18,432 bases of DNA from Pseudomonadota bacterium (GTDB taxonomy: Bacteria; Pseudomonadota; Alphaproteobacteria; Acetobacterales; Acetobacteraceae), in NCBI GenBank assembly GCA_021808185.1, contig JAKBCB010000016.1, positions 1-18,432 of the forward strand. The letters run 5' to 3'. Shown piece by piece: positions 1 through 6,916 of the stretch. Within the stretch, counting starts at the first letter, position 1, and each line of letters opens with the position of its first letter. The position numbers and the translations under genes were made by a program. Under the pieces are notes generated by a model. That model was given only the letters and a program-made list of their open reading frames with translations. It ran no database searches and was not told where the DNA came from.

Positions 1-1593
1 CACGGAACGCGGCAGATGCTCCCATACCTCGTCCGGACCGTACGGGCTGTTGAGCAGAAAGGTCGCGCCGGGGGCCGCAAGCCGCAGGACATCGGCGCGC
101 TCGATGAAGCCGAACTGATGGCAGGCGACGAAGCTCGCGTGCTGGATCAGGTACGGCGCGCGGATCGGGTGCGGCCCGAAGCGCAGATGCGAGACGGTCT
201 GCGCGCCGGATTTGTGGCTGTCGTACACGAAGTAGCCCTGCGCGTGCAGCCCCGCATCCTCGGCGATGATTTTGACCGTGTTCTTGTTGGCGCCCACCGT
301 GCCGTCGGCGCCAAGTCCGTAGAACACCGCTTCAACCATCGTGGTGTCGTCGATACCGAATCCGGTATCGTACTCCAGATGCGTGTGCGTCACATCGTCG
401 ATGATGCCGAGGGTAAAGCCGTTCCTCGGCTTTGCCCTGGCCAGTTCGTCGAAGGCCGCCTTGGCGAGTGCCGGGTGAAAATCCTTCGACGACAGGCCGT
501 AACGCCCGCCGACCACGCGGGGCATGCGCTCCCGCGCGCCTTCGGCGACGGCCTGCGCGAGTGCCGTGACCACGTCCAGGTACAACGGCTCGCCGAGGCT
601 GCCCGGTTCCTTGGTCTGCTCCAGCACCGCGATGGCCCGCACGTTCGCGGGCAAGGCGGAGACAAAAGCGGCGGCGGCAAACGGACGGAACAGGCGGACT
701 TGCAGCACGCCGACCTTCTCGCCGCGCGCGCGCAACACGGCGGCGGTTTCGCGTGCCGTCTCCGCGCCGCTGCCCATCAGCACCAGCACGCGCTCGGCGT
801 CGGGGTCGCCGTCGTAGTCGAACAGATGGTAGTGGCGTCCGGTCAGGGCGGCGAGCTTGTCCATCTGTGCCTGTACGATGCCCGGCACGGCGGCATGGAA
901 CGGATTGGAGGCCTCCCGCGCCTGGAAGAACGTGTCCGGGTTGTGCGCGGTGCCGCGTACCACCGGCCGCTCCGGGTCCAGCGCCCGCGCGCGGTGCGCG
1001 CGCACCAGATCGTCGTCGATCATCGCGCGGATCTGCTCGTCCGGAATCAGATCCAGCGTGTTGACCTCGTGGGAGGTGCGGAAGCCGTCGAAGAAATGCA
1101 GGAACGGCACGCGCGCTGCCAGCGTGGCCGCCTGCGCGATCAGTGCCGCGTCGTGCGCCTCCTGCACCGAGCCCGACGACAGCAGCGCGAAGCCCGTGCC
1201 GCGCACCGCCATCACGTCGGAGTGGTCGCCGAAGATCGAGAGCGCCTGCGTCGCCACCGCGCGTGCCGCGACATGGAACACGGTCGCGGTCAGCTCCCCC
1301 GCGATCTTGAACATGTTCGGGATCATCAGCAGCAGTCCCTGCGACGCGGTGAACGTCGTGGTCAGGGCGCCGGCCTGCAACGCGCCGTGCACAGTGCCGG
1401 CGGCCCCGCCTTCGCTCTGCATCTCCTGCACGCTCGGCACGCCACCCCAGATATTCTCCAGCCCTTCGGCGGACCATTGATCGGCCAACTCAGCCATCGT
1501 GGAGGACGGGGTGATCGGGTAGATCGCGCACACTTCGTTGACGCGATAGGCGATGTGCGCGGCGGCGGTGTTGCCGTCGAGGGTGGCGTGCAT
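1..1593 (-). CDS. nifJ: Pyruvate:ferredoxin (flavodoxin) oxidoreductase, N-terminal part
   Basis: Single-chain 2-oxoacid oxidoreductase that decarboxylates pyruvate to acetyl-CoA with thiamine diphosphate and Fe-S clusters and passes electrons to ferredoxin or flavodoxin. The frame stays open for 531 codons from an ATG at 1593 to the window edge, so about 45% of a typical ~1,180-residue NifJ is present. Seen: the domain I motif YPITPSS (residues 25-31), the stretch FTASQGLLLMIPNMFKIAGE (about 81-100), a GDHSDVM segment, a domain-II-like region around VLVLMGSGAETA, and the NifJ-typical GGRYGLSSKDFHPA followed by DDVTHTHLEYD. The cofactor-rich C-terminal half lies outside the window. The ATG overlaps the stop of the upstream flavoprotein gene (TGATG), which indicates translational coupling. 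The substrate is assumed to be pyruvate; another 2-oxoacid cannot be excluded. Confidence 0.93.
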   Translation of the reverse strand, partial: MHATLDGNTAAAHIAYRVNEVCAIYPITPSSTMAELADQWSAEGLENIWGGVPSVQEMQSEGGAAGTVHGALQAGALTTTFTASQGLLLMIPNMFKIAGELTATVFHVAARAVATQALSIFGDHSDVMAVRGTGFALLSSGSVQEAHDAALIAQAATLAARVPFLHFFDGFRTSHEVNTLDLIPDEQIRAMIDDDLVRAHRARALDPERPVVRGTAHNPDTFFQAREASNPFHAAVPGIVQAQMDKLAALTGRHYHLFDYDGDPDAERVLVLMGSGAETARETAAVLRARGEKVGVLQVRLFRPFAAAAFVSALPANVRAIAVLEQTKEPGSLGEPLYLDVVTALAQAVAEGARERMPRVVGGRYGLSSKDFHPALAKAAFDELARAKPRNGFTLGIIDDVTHTHLEYDTGFGIDDTTMVEAVFYGLGADGTVGANKNTVKIIAEDAGLHAQGYFVYDSHKSGAQTVSHLRFGPHPIRAPYLIQHASFVACHQFGFIERADVLRLAAPGATFLLNSPYGPDEVWEHLPRSV

Positions 1594-3236
1594 CACGCGT
1601 TCTCCGCGGCTTCGGTGATTGGCGTCATGGTGATCGCGTGGCAGGGGCATTGCTCAAAGCACACCGCGCATCCGGTGCATCGCGCGTCGATCACGCGATA
1701 GCCGCCGCCGGGGCCGAGTTTCTCGATCGCCTGTTCCGGACAGGCCGCGTAGCAATTATCGCACTCGAAGCAGACGCCGCAGGACAGACACCGCCGCGCC
1801 TCGCGCCGCGCCTGTTGTTCGGTCAGCCCGGCCAGAATCTCGTCGAATCCGTCGCCGCGCGCGTCGGCGGGTAGGGCTGGTTGCGCCGTCGGCGCCGCAT
1901 CGGAATAGACGGGCAGGTTGAGCATGGCAAAGCCCACCGTCGGCGGCGGTTGCAGCACGCGGTGGCGGACGCCCCGCAGCCACGCATCGATGTTGCGTGC
2001 CGCCGCCTTGCCATGCCCGACCGCGACCGTCACCGTGCGCTCGCTCGGCACCATGTCGCCGCCGGCGAAAATGCCGGCAGCCCCGGTCATCATGTCCGGC
2101 CCGACGATCACCGTCCCGTCCGGCTTGAAGGCCACGCCGGGGACGCGGCGCAAGAAGCCGCTATCGGTGTCCTGGCCGAGCGCCAGGACCAGCGAGTCCG
2201 CCTCCAGCGTGTCGAATTCGCCCGTGGGCGTCGGCCGCCCGTCCGCTCCGAGCGCCATGCGCTCGACCGTCATGGTGCCGCCTTCGATGTCCTTGATCGT
2301 GGTGAGCCAGCGGATCTTCACGCCTTCCGCCAGCGCCTCGTCGGCCTCGAACCCGTGCGCCGGCATGTGGGCGCGGTCGCGGCGATAGACGATCAGCGCT
2401 TCCTCGGCGCCGAGTCGGCGGGCGGTGCGTGCCGCGTCCATCGCGGTGTTGCCGCCGCCATAGATCACCACGCGGCGGCCGAGCATGGGCGCCGCGCCGG
2501 TGGCCACGTCGCGCAGGAAGCTCACGGCGTCCAGCACGCGCCCGGCGTCGCGCGCGGGGATGTCGATATGTTTGGAGACATGCGCGCCGACCGCGACGAA
2601 CGCCGCGTCGAAGCCCCCGAGCCGCATTTCGTCTTGCAGGTCTTCGACCTTGCGGTTCAGCACGATGGCCACGCCCATCTGCTCGATGCGGGCGATCTCG
2701 CGCAGTAAGTCGGCGCGCGGCAGGCGATAGGCCGGGATGCCGAAATGCAGCATTCCCCCCGGCAACGGGCCAGCCTCGTGGATCTCGGCGGTGTGACCGA
2801 GCCGGGTGAGGTGGTAGGCGGCGGACAGCCCGCTCGGCCCGGCGCCCACCACCAGCACCCGCATGCTGGAGGGCTTCGCTTCGATCGGCGGCATCCAGCC
2901 CTGCTCGGCGGCGAGGTCGCCGAGGAAGCGTTCTACGGCATGGATGCTCACCGATGCGTCCATCTCGCCGCGATTGCAGGCCGCCTCGCACGGGTGATAG
3001 CAGACGCGTCCGTGCACCGATGGCAACGGATTGTCCCGGACAATGGCCTCCCACGCGGCGCGGTAGCTGCCCGCCTGGGCCAGCGCCAGCCACGCCTGCA
3101 CGTTCTCGCCGGCGGGGCAGGCGCCGTTGCAGGGCGGTTGCAGATTGATCCATTCCGGGTGCCGCGCCTGCACCGGCCCCGTGCCGCGCTCGGCGGTCAG
3201 GCTGATGGCGGGCGTCATGTCGGCCGGTTGCTTCAC
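1593..3236 (-). CDS. GltD-like FAD/NAD(P) oxidoreductase with C-terminal 2[4Fe-4S] ferredoxin domain
   Basis: 547 residues from a GTG start, chosen because AAGGAG lies 7 nt upstream. Family: glutamate synthase small-subunit-like flavoprotein. Seen in order: an N-terminal Cys domain (C36, C40, C79, C83, C87), the FAD-binding motif GAGPSG (131-136), a second dinucleotide motif GGGNTA (260-265), and AGGD (391-394). A C-terminal extension carries two Cys clusters (C483, C486, C489, C492, C495, C499 and C520, C523, C526, C530) typical of ferredoxin-type [4Fe-4S] domains. True GltD proteins end before such an extension and sit beside gltB, which is absent here. The gene overlaps nifJ by one base, so I infer that it shuttles electrons between NifJ and NAD(P). 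Family membership is secure; the partner and direction of electron flow are not shown by the sequence. An internal ATG at residue 7 is a less likely start. Confidence 0.88.
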   Translation of the reverse strand: MKQPADMTPAISLTAERGTGPVQARHPEWINLQPPCNGACPAGENVQAWLALAQAGSYRAAWEAIVRDNPLPSVHGRVCYHPCEAACNRGEMDASVSIHAVERFLGDLAAEQGWMPPIEAKPSSMRVLVVGAGPSGLSAAYHLTRLGHTAEIHEAGPLPGGMLHFGIPAYRLPRADLLREIARIEQMGVAIVLNRKVEDLQDEMRLGGFDAAFVAVGAHVSKHIDIPARDAGRVLDAVSFLRDVATGAAPMLGRRVVIYGGGNTAMDAARTARRLGAEEALIVYRRDRAHMPAHGFEADEALAEGVKIRWLTTIKDIEGGTMTVERMALGADGRPTPTGEFDTLEADSLVLALGQDTDSGFLRRVPGVAFKPDGTVIVGPDMMTGAAGIFAGGDMVPSERTVTVAVGHGKAAARNIDAWLRGVRHRVLQPPPTVGFAMLNLPVYSDAAPTAQPALPADARGDGFDEILAGLTEQQARREARRCLSCGVCFECDNCYAACPEQAIEKLGPGGGYRVIDARCTGCAVCFEQCPCHAITMTPITEAAENA

Positions 3237-3246
3237 CGCACGTCTC

Positions 3247-3270
3247 CTTCCCGCGGGACTGCGCGGGAAG
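3247..3270 (-). promoter_or_regulatory. Hairpin in the 5' leader of the GltD-like gene, touching its ribosome binding site
   Basis: A perfect 9-bp inverted repeat (CTTCCCGCG / CGCGGGAAG) with a 6-nt loop. On the coding strand its 3' arm ends in GGAAG, directly followed by GAG, so the stem covers part of the AAGGAG sequence that serves the GTG start at 3236. If transcribed whole it could reduce ribosome access. The structure is seen; a regulatory role is inference. Confidence 0.45.
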
Positions 3271-3300
3271 CAGAGCTAGGCGGCGGGCGGTGGCGGCGCC

Positions 3301-3314
3301 TTGACGTGGGTCAA
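3301..3314 (-). promoter_or_regulatory. FNR/FixK-type binding site upstream of the PFOR operon
   Basis: TTGACGTGGGTCAA is a perfect inverted repeat (TTGAC-N4-GTCAA). It matches the TTGA-N6-TCAA pattern bound by FNR, FnrL, FixK and related Crp-family regulators in proteobacteria. It is centred about 71 nt upstream of the GTG start of the flavoprotein-nifJ operon. A class II position (-41.5) would place transcription start near 3266, leaving a short leader of about 30 nt; a weak -10 candidate, TAGCTC, lies at 3278-3273. It is intergenic, just after the gpt stop, so it most likely serves the downstream pair. Activation under low oxygen is inferred from the regulator family. Confidence 0.7.
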
Positions 3315-3319
3315 GCGGG

Positions 3320-3334
3320 GCGGGCGCCGCCCGC
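3320..3334 (-). terminator. GC-rich hairpin at the end of gpt, possible weak terminator
   Basis: A 6-bp stem (GCGGGC / GCCCGC) with a 3-nt loop starts inside the gpt stop codon on the minus strand. No T-tract follows, so intrinsic termination would be weak. It could separate csaA-gpt transcription from the oxygen-controlled operon downstream. Confidence 0.25.
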
Positions 3335-3813
3335 TATCCAGCCGGATTGCGCTTGGCCAGCGGCACGGAAAACTGTGGCTCGGTGTCCCAGGGGAACAGA
3401 ATCCAAGTGTCCTGCGAGACTTCCGTCACGAAGCTGTCCACGATCTCCTTGCCCGCCGGCTTGGCATAGACGCAGGCGAAATGCGCCTTCGGCAGCAGCC
3501 CGCGCACCACGCGGCCCGTGGTGCCGGTGTCCACCAGGTCATCGACGATCAGGAAGCCCTCGCCATCGCCGGCTGCCGCCGGGGGCTTGGAGACGTATGG
3601 CTGGCCCTTCTCCTCCTCGTCGTAGGTGACGATGGAGACGCTCTCGATGAACCGCACGTCGAGTTCGCGCGCGATGATGGCGGCCGGGATCAGCCCGCCG
3701 CGCGTGACCGCGACGATGCCCTTCAGCGGGCGCAGCGTCATCAGCCGCCACGCGAGCGCGCGTGCGTCGCGATGCAACTGGTCCCAGGTGACTGTGTAGT
3801 AGTGCGTCGCCAT
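3334..3813 (-). CDS. gpt: Xanthine-guanine phosphoribosyltransferase
   Basis: 159 residues, close to the usual length of bacterial Gpt. It transfers phosphoribosyl from PRPP to guanine or xanthine in cytoplasmic purine salvage. Seen: the PRPP-binding motif VDDLVDTG (90-97) with the two acidic residues D91-D92, the preceding KGIVAVTRGGLIPA segment (31-44) typical of the Gpt fold, and a C-terminal WILFPWDTE stretch common to the family. The ATG overlaps the csaA stop as TGATG, the same arrangement as between the GltD-like gene and nifJ, so csaA and gpt are probably co-transcribed. A GGGGGGCGGA stretch within the csaA end could act as its ribosome binding site. Preference among guanine, xanthine and hypoxanthine cannot be read from the sequence. 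Confidence 0.93.
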   Translation of the reverse strand: MATHYYTVTWDQLHRDARALAWRLMTLRPLKGIVAVTRGGLIPAAIIARELDVRFIESVSIVTYDEEEKGQPYVSKPPAAAGDGEGFLIVDDLVDTGTTGRVVRGLLPKAHFACVYAKPAGKEIVDSFVTEVSQDTWILFPWDTEPQFSVPLAKRNPAG

Positions 3814-4145
3814 CAGAACATCCGCCCCCCGTTCGGCACCTGGAAATCCGGTTTCAGCAGCACGACCGCCCCCTCCGCGTCCGGCACGCCCAGCGTCAGC
3901 ACCTCGCTGACGAACGGGCCAATCTGGCGCGGCGGGAAGTTCACCACCGCCAGCACCTGCCGGCCGATCAACTGGTCCAGGCGATAATGCACCGTAATCT
4001 GCGCCGAGGACTGCTTGACCCCGATCGGCGCGCCTAAGTCAATCCACAGCCGGAACGCGGGCTTCCTCGCCTCCGGGAATGGCTTCGCATCGACGATCCG
4101 GCCGACGCGGATGTCAAGCTCGTCGAAATCCTCGATGGTCGCCAC
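3813..4145 (-). CDS. csaA: CsaA-type tRNA-binding domain protein
   Basis: A small single-domain protein of the tRNA-binding (EMAP/OB-fold) family. CsaA of Bacillus has export-related chaperone activity, and the fold binds tRNA. I chose the GTG at 4145 because it gives 110 residues, the family's usual length, beginning ATIEDFDELDIRVGRI, and has GGAGG 9 nt upstream. The longer frame starting at 4223 adds a tail unlike the family. Seen: the LDIRVGRI motif (10-17), KQSSAQIT (44-51) and NFPPRQIGPFVSEVLTLG (69-86), all characteristic. It ends with GGRMF and overlaps gpt. It is transcribed divergently from the gamma-glutamyltransferase-like gene across a 107-bp gap in which I see no convincing promoter. 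Confidence 0.92.
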   Translation of the reverse strand: MATIEDFDELDIRVGRIVDAKPFPEARKPAFRLWIDLGAPIGVKQSSAQITVHYRLDQLIGRQVLAVVNFPPRQIGPFVSEVLTLGVPDAEGAVVLLKPDFQVPNGGRMF

Positions 4146-4252
4146 GGGCGCGTGCCTCCGCTGAGGCCTCCGTGTATCTCGCGAAGCGGGGCCGTTGCCA
4201 ATGGGGGGCGGGCGTGTCAGCACATCGCCTGCCGCACGATGGAGGGGTTACG

Positions 4253-5851
4253 ATGCGCGATTTCCAGTTCCCGGGGCGCAGCCCCGCCTATGCCAGCAAC
4301 GGTATGGCTGCCACATCCATGCCGGCGGCAACGCTTGCGGCACTGGACGTGCTGCGCGCCGGCGGCAACGCGATGGACGCCGCCATCGCCGCCGTGGCCG
4401 TGCTGTGCGTGATCGAGCCGCAATCGACCGGGATCGGCGGCGACTGTTTTTGTCTCTACAAACCGGCGGCGGACAAGCGCGTTCATGCACTGAACGGCTC
4501 GGGTCAGGCGCCGGCCGGGGCCAGCATCGACTGGTTCGAGCAACAGGGCATCACGGCGCTGGAGACGACCTCGCCGCATTGCGTCACTGTGCCCGGCGCC
4601 GTCTCGGCGTGGGAGACGCTGCTCGCGGCGCATGGCACGCGCGGATTGGGTGACGTGCTGCAACCCGCGATCCGCTACGCCGAGGAGGGGATTCCGGTGC
4701 ATCCCCGCGTGGCGGCCGATTGGGCGGACGAGGCGGCGAAGCTGCGCGCGACCGGGGCTGCGCCGTTCCTGCCGAACGGCAACGTGCCCGCGGTGGGCGA
4801 CCGCTTCGCCCAGCCCGCGCTGGGCAAGACCCTGCGGGCCATCGCCCGCGACGGTGCCCGCGCGTTCTACGAGGGCGAGGTGGCGGCCGAGATGGTTTCC
4901 ACCCTGCGCGCCCGTGGCGGCCTGCACACCGAGGAAGATTTCGCCCGTGGCCGGACGGCCGCGCATTTTGTGGACCCTATTCGCACATCCTGGCGCGGGC
5001 ACGAGGTCTGGCAATGCCCGCCGAACGGCTCCGGCATCCTGGTGCTGCAACTGCTCGGCATTCTGGGCGGCTGGGACCCCGCACCGGACGGGCCGCTCGG
5101 CGTTACCCGCCTGCACCGGCATCTGGAGGCGGCGCGGCTGGTGTATCGCGACCGCGACGCCTTCCTCGCCGACCCGTTGCAGACCGAGGTGCCGGTCGCG
5201 AAGCTGACGGACCCGGCCTATCTCGCCGCGTTGCGCGGCCTGATCCGCGACGACCGGGCCATGCGCGACCTGCCGCGCGCGGGTGAGGCGGCGCTGCCGG
5301 CGCATCGCGACACGGTGTACCTGTCGGTCGTGGACCGCGACGGCAATGCGTGCAGCCTGATCAACTCGCTGTTCTCCTCGTTCGGGTCCGGCATTCTCGC
5401 GGAAAAATCGGGCGTGATGCTGCACAATCGCGGCCAGAGCTTCCGCCTTGAACGCGGCCACCCGAACTGCATCGCGCCGGGCAAGCGGCCGATGCACACC
5501 ATCATCCCCGGCATGGCGACCAAGGACGGCGAGGCGGTGCTGAGCTACGGCGTGATGGGAGGGCATTTCCAGCCGATGGGCCAGACGCTGTTCCTGACCA
5601 ACCACATCGACTACGGCCTGGATGTACAGGAAGCCATCGACCTTCCGCGCGTGATGGCGTTCGGCGGCAAGGTGGAGGTGGAGCGGGGACTGTCGCTCTC
5701 AGTCATCGACCAGCTCAGCCGCCTCGGCCACACCGTCGAGCGCATCGACCGTCCGCATGGCGGCGGCCAGGCCATCCGCATCGACCGCGCGCGCGGCGTG
5801 CTGATCGGCGGCTCCGATCCGCGCAAGGACGGGCTGGCGATGGGGTACTAA
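4253..5851 (+). CDS. Gamma-glutamyltransferase family Ntn-hydrolase
   Basis: 532 residues starting at the ATG at 4253, with GGAGG 7 nt upstream. Family role: an autocleaving hydrolase that transfers or hydrolyses gamma-glutamyl groups (glutathione and relatives). Seen: the N-terminal LRAGGNAMDAAIAA segment, STGIGGD (58-64), and the autocleavage site in HRDTVYLSVVD with T354 as the expected nucleophile and new N-terminus of the small subunit. The conserved glycine pair is G436-G437 in GVMGGHFQ. Two points differ from periplasmic E. coli Ggt. There is no signal peptide, so the enzyme is probably cytoplasmic. The lid segment reads GKRPMHTIIPG (410-420) where Ggt has a Ser-Ser pair. This variant occurs in YwrD-like members, so the substrate may be another gamma-glutamyl compound or amide. 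It is followed after 48 bp by a dehydrogenase gene. Confidence 0.88.
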   Translation: MRDFQFPGRSPAYASNGMAATSMPAATLAALDVLRAGGNAMDAAIAAVAVLCVIEPQSTGIGGDCFCLYKPAADKRVHALNGSGQAPAGASIDWFEQQGITALETTSPHCVTVPGAVSAWETLLAAHGTRGLGDVLQPAIRYAEEGIPVHPRVAADWADEAAKLRATGAAPFLPNGNVPAVGDRFAQPALGKTLRAIARDGARAFYEGEVAAEMVSTLRARGGLHTEEDFARGRTAAHFVDPIRTSWRGHEVWQCPPNGSGILVLQLLGILGGWDPAPDGPLGVTRLHRHLEAARLVYRDRDAFLADPLQTEVPVAKLTDPAYLAALRGLIRDDRAMRDLPRAGEAALPAHRDTVYLSVVDRDGNACSLINSLFSSFGSGILAEKSGVMLHNRGQSFRLERGHPNCIAPGKRPMHTIIPGMATKDGEAVLSYGVMGGHFQPMGQTLFLTNHIDYGLDVQEAIDLPRVMAFGGKVEVERGLSLSVIDQLSRLGHTVERIDRPHGGGQAIRIDRARGVLIGGSDPRKDGLAMGY

Positions 5852-5899
5852 GCAACGTCGGCAAACGGCCGGCCTCGGCCGGGCAGGGGGGGACGAAAA

Positions 5900-6898
5900 A
5901 TGAGTCTCGGAATCGGTATCATCGGGGCCGGCATCATGGGCGCCGACCATGCGCGCACCATCGCGGGCCACGTCCCCGGCGCGCATGTCGCCGCGCTGTC
6001 CGACATCGACGCCACCCGCGCCGCGTCGGTCGGTGCCGAGACTGGCGCGCGCCGCGTCCTGACCGATGCCTTCGCGGTGATAGCCGATCCCGGCGTCGAT
6101 GCTGTCATCGTCGCCTCGCCGGACGCCACGCACGCGGCGCTGGTGCTGGCGTGCCTCGATGCCGGCAAGCCGGTGTTGTGCGAAAAGCCGCTGGCCGTCA
6201 CCTCCGCCGAGTCGCTCGCCATCGTGGCGAAGGAGGCGGCGCTGGGGACAATGCTGGTGCAGGTCGGCTTCATGCGCCGGTTCGACCCGGCTTATGTCGA
6301 GATGAAGGCGGCGCTTGCGTCGGGTTCGCTCGGCGAGGCGCTGTTGCTGCATTGCGTGCATCGTAACGCGGCCCCCGCGTACGATTTCGCGCCGTTCATG
6401 GCGATCGCCAACTCCGCCGTGCACGAGATCGACATTGCCCGCTGGCTGCTCGGCACCGAGTTCGCCTCGGTCAGCGTGTTCCGCCCGGTGCCGCGCGCCG
6501 GCCGCGTCGCCGACCCGTTGCTGGTGGTGCTGGAATCCACGGCGGGGCCGCTGGTGGAAATCGAAGTCTTCATCAACGCCGGCTACGGTTACGACGTGCG
6601 TGGCGAACTGGTGTGCGAGCGCGGCACCGTCACCCTCGCCCCGCCGGTCGCGACCGAGTTGCGCCATGCCGGCGTGCAATCCTTCGCCTTCGCGCGCGAC
6701 TGGCGGCCCCGCTTCGCCGACGCCTATCGCCACGAACTGCAATCCTGGGTGCGCGGCATCGCCAGCGGCCGATACGAAGGTGCCAGCGCCTGGGATGGCT
6801 ACGTGGCAACCGAAGTCGCCGCCGCTGGCGTGCGCGCGCTCGACAGCGGCGCCGCGCAGGCCATTCGCCTCGCCGCCCGCCCCGCCTTGTATGCCTGA
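5900..6898 (+). CDS. Gfo/Idh/MocA family oxidoreductase, inositol 2-dehydrogenase-like
   Basis: 332 residues from ATG, preceded by a G-rich ribosome binding site (GGGGGGA). Family role: NAD(P)-dependent oxidation of a sugar, inositol or similar polyol in the cytoplasm. Seen: the Rossmann motif GAGIMG (9-14), the EKP motif with catalytic-type lysine K96 in CEKPLA, the FMRRFDP segment, and NSAVHEIDIARWLLG (171-185) with H175. The later GYGYDVRGELVCERGTV resembles IolG. Odd point: by position, the Asp that precedes the His by four residues in IolG (D172 in B. subtilis) is here N171. The gene lies between the GGT-like and amidase genes, 18 bp before the latter, suggesting one transcript. The substrate is unknown; no other inositol gene is present. 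Confidence 0.88.
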   Translation: MSLGIGIIGAGIMGADHARTIAGHVPGAHVAALSDIDATRAASVGAETGARRVLTDAFAVIADPGVDAVIVASPDATHAALVLACLDAGKPVLCEKPLAVTSAESLAIVAKEAALGTMLVQVGFMRRFDPAYVEMKAALASGSLGEALLLHCVHRNAAPAYDFAPFMAIANSAVHEIDIARWLLGTEFASVSVFRPVPRAGRVADPLLVVLESTAGPLVEIEVFINAGYGYDVRGELVCERGTVTLAPPVATELRHAGVQSFAFARDWRPRFADAYRHELQSWVRGIASGRYEGASAWDGYVATEVAAAGVRALDSGAAQAIRLAARPALYA

Positions 6899-6916
6899 CC
6901 GGATCGGAACCAACCC

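Noticed and set aside
16..1701. 561-codon open frame on the plus strand
   Set aside because: Antisense to nifJ, which matches its family along the whole stretch; the product is His/Arg-rich without known motifs.
1593..3236. Glutamate synthase small subunit (gltD) proper
   Set aside because: No gltB is nearby, the gene overlaps nifJ, and the C-terminal ferredoxin-type extension is not part of GltD.
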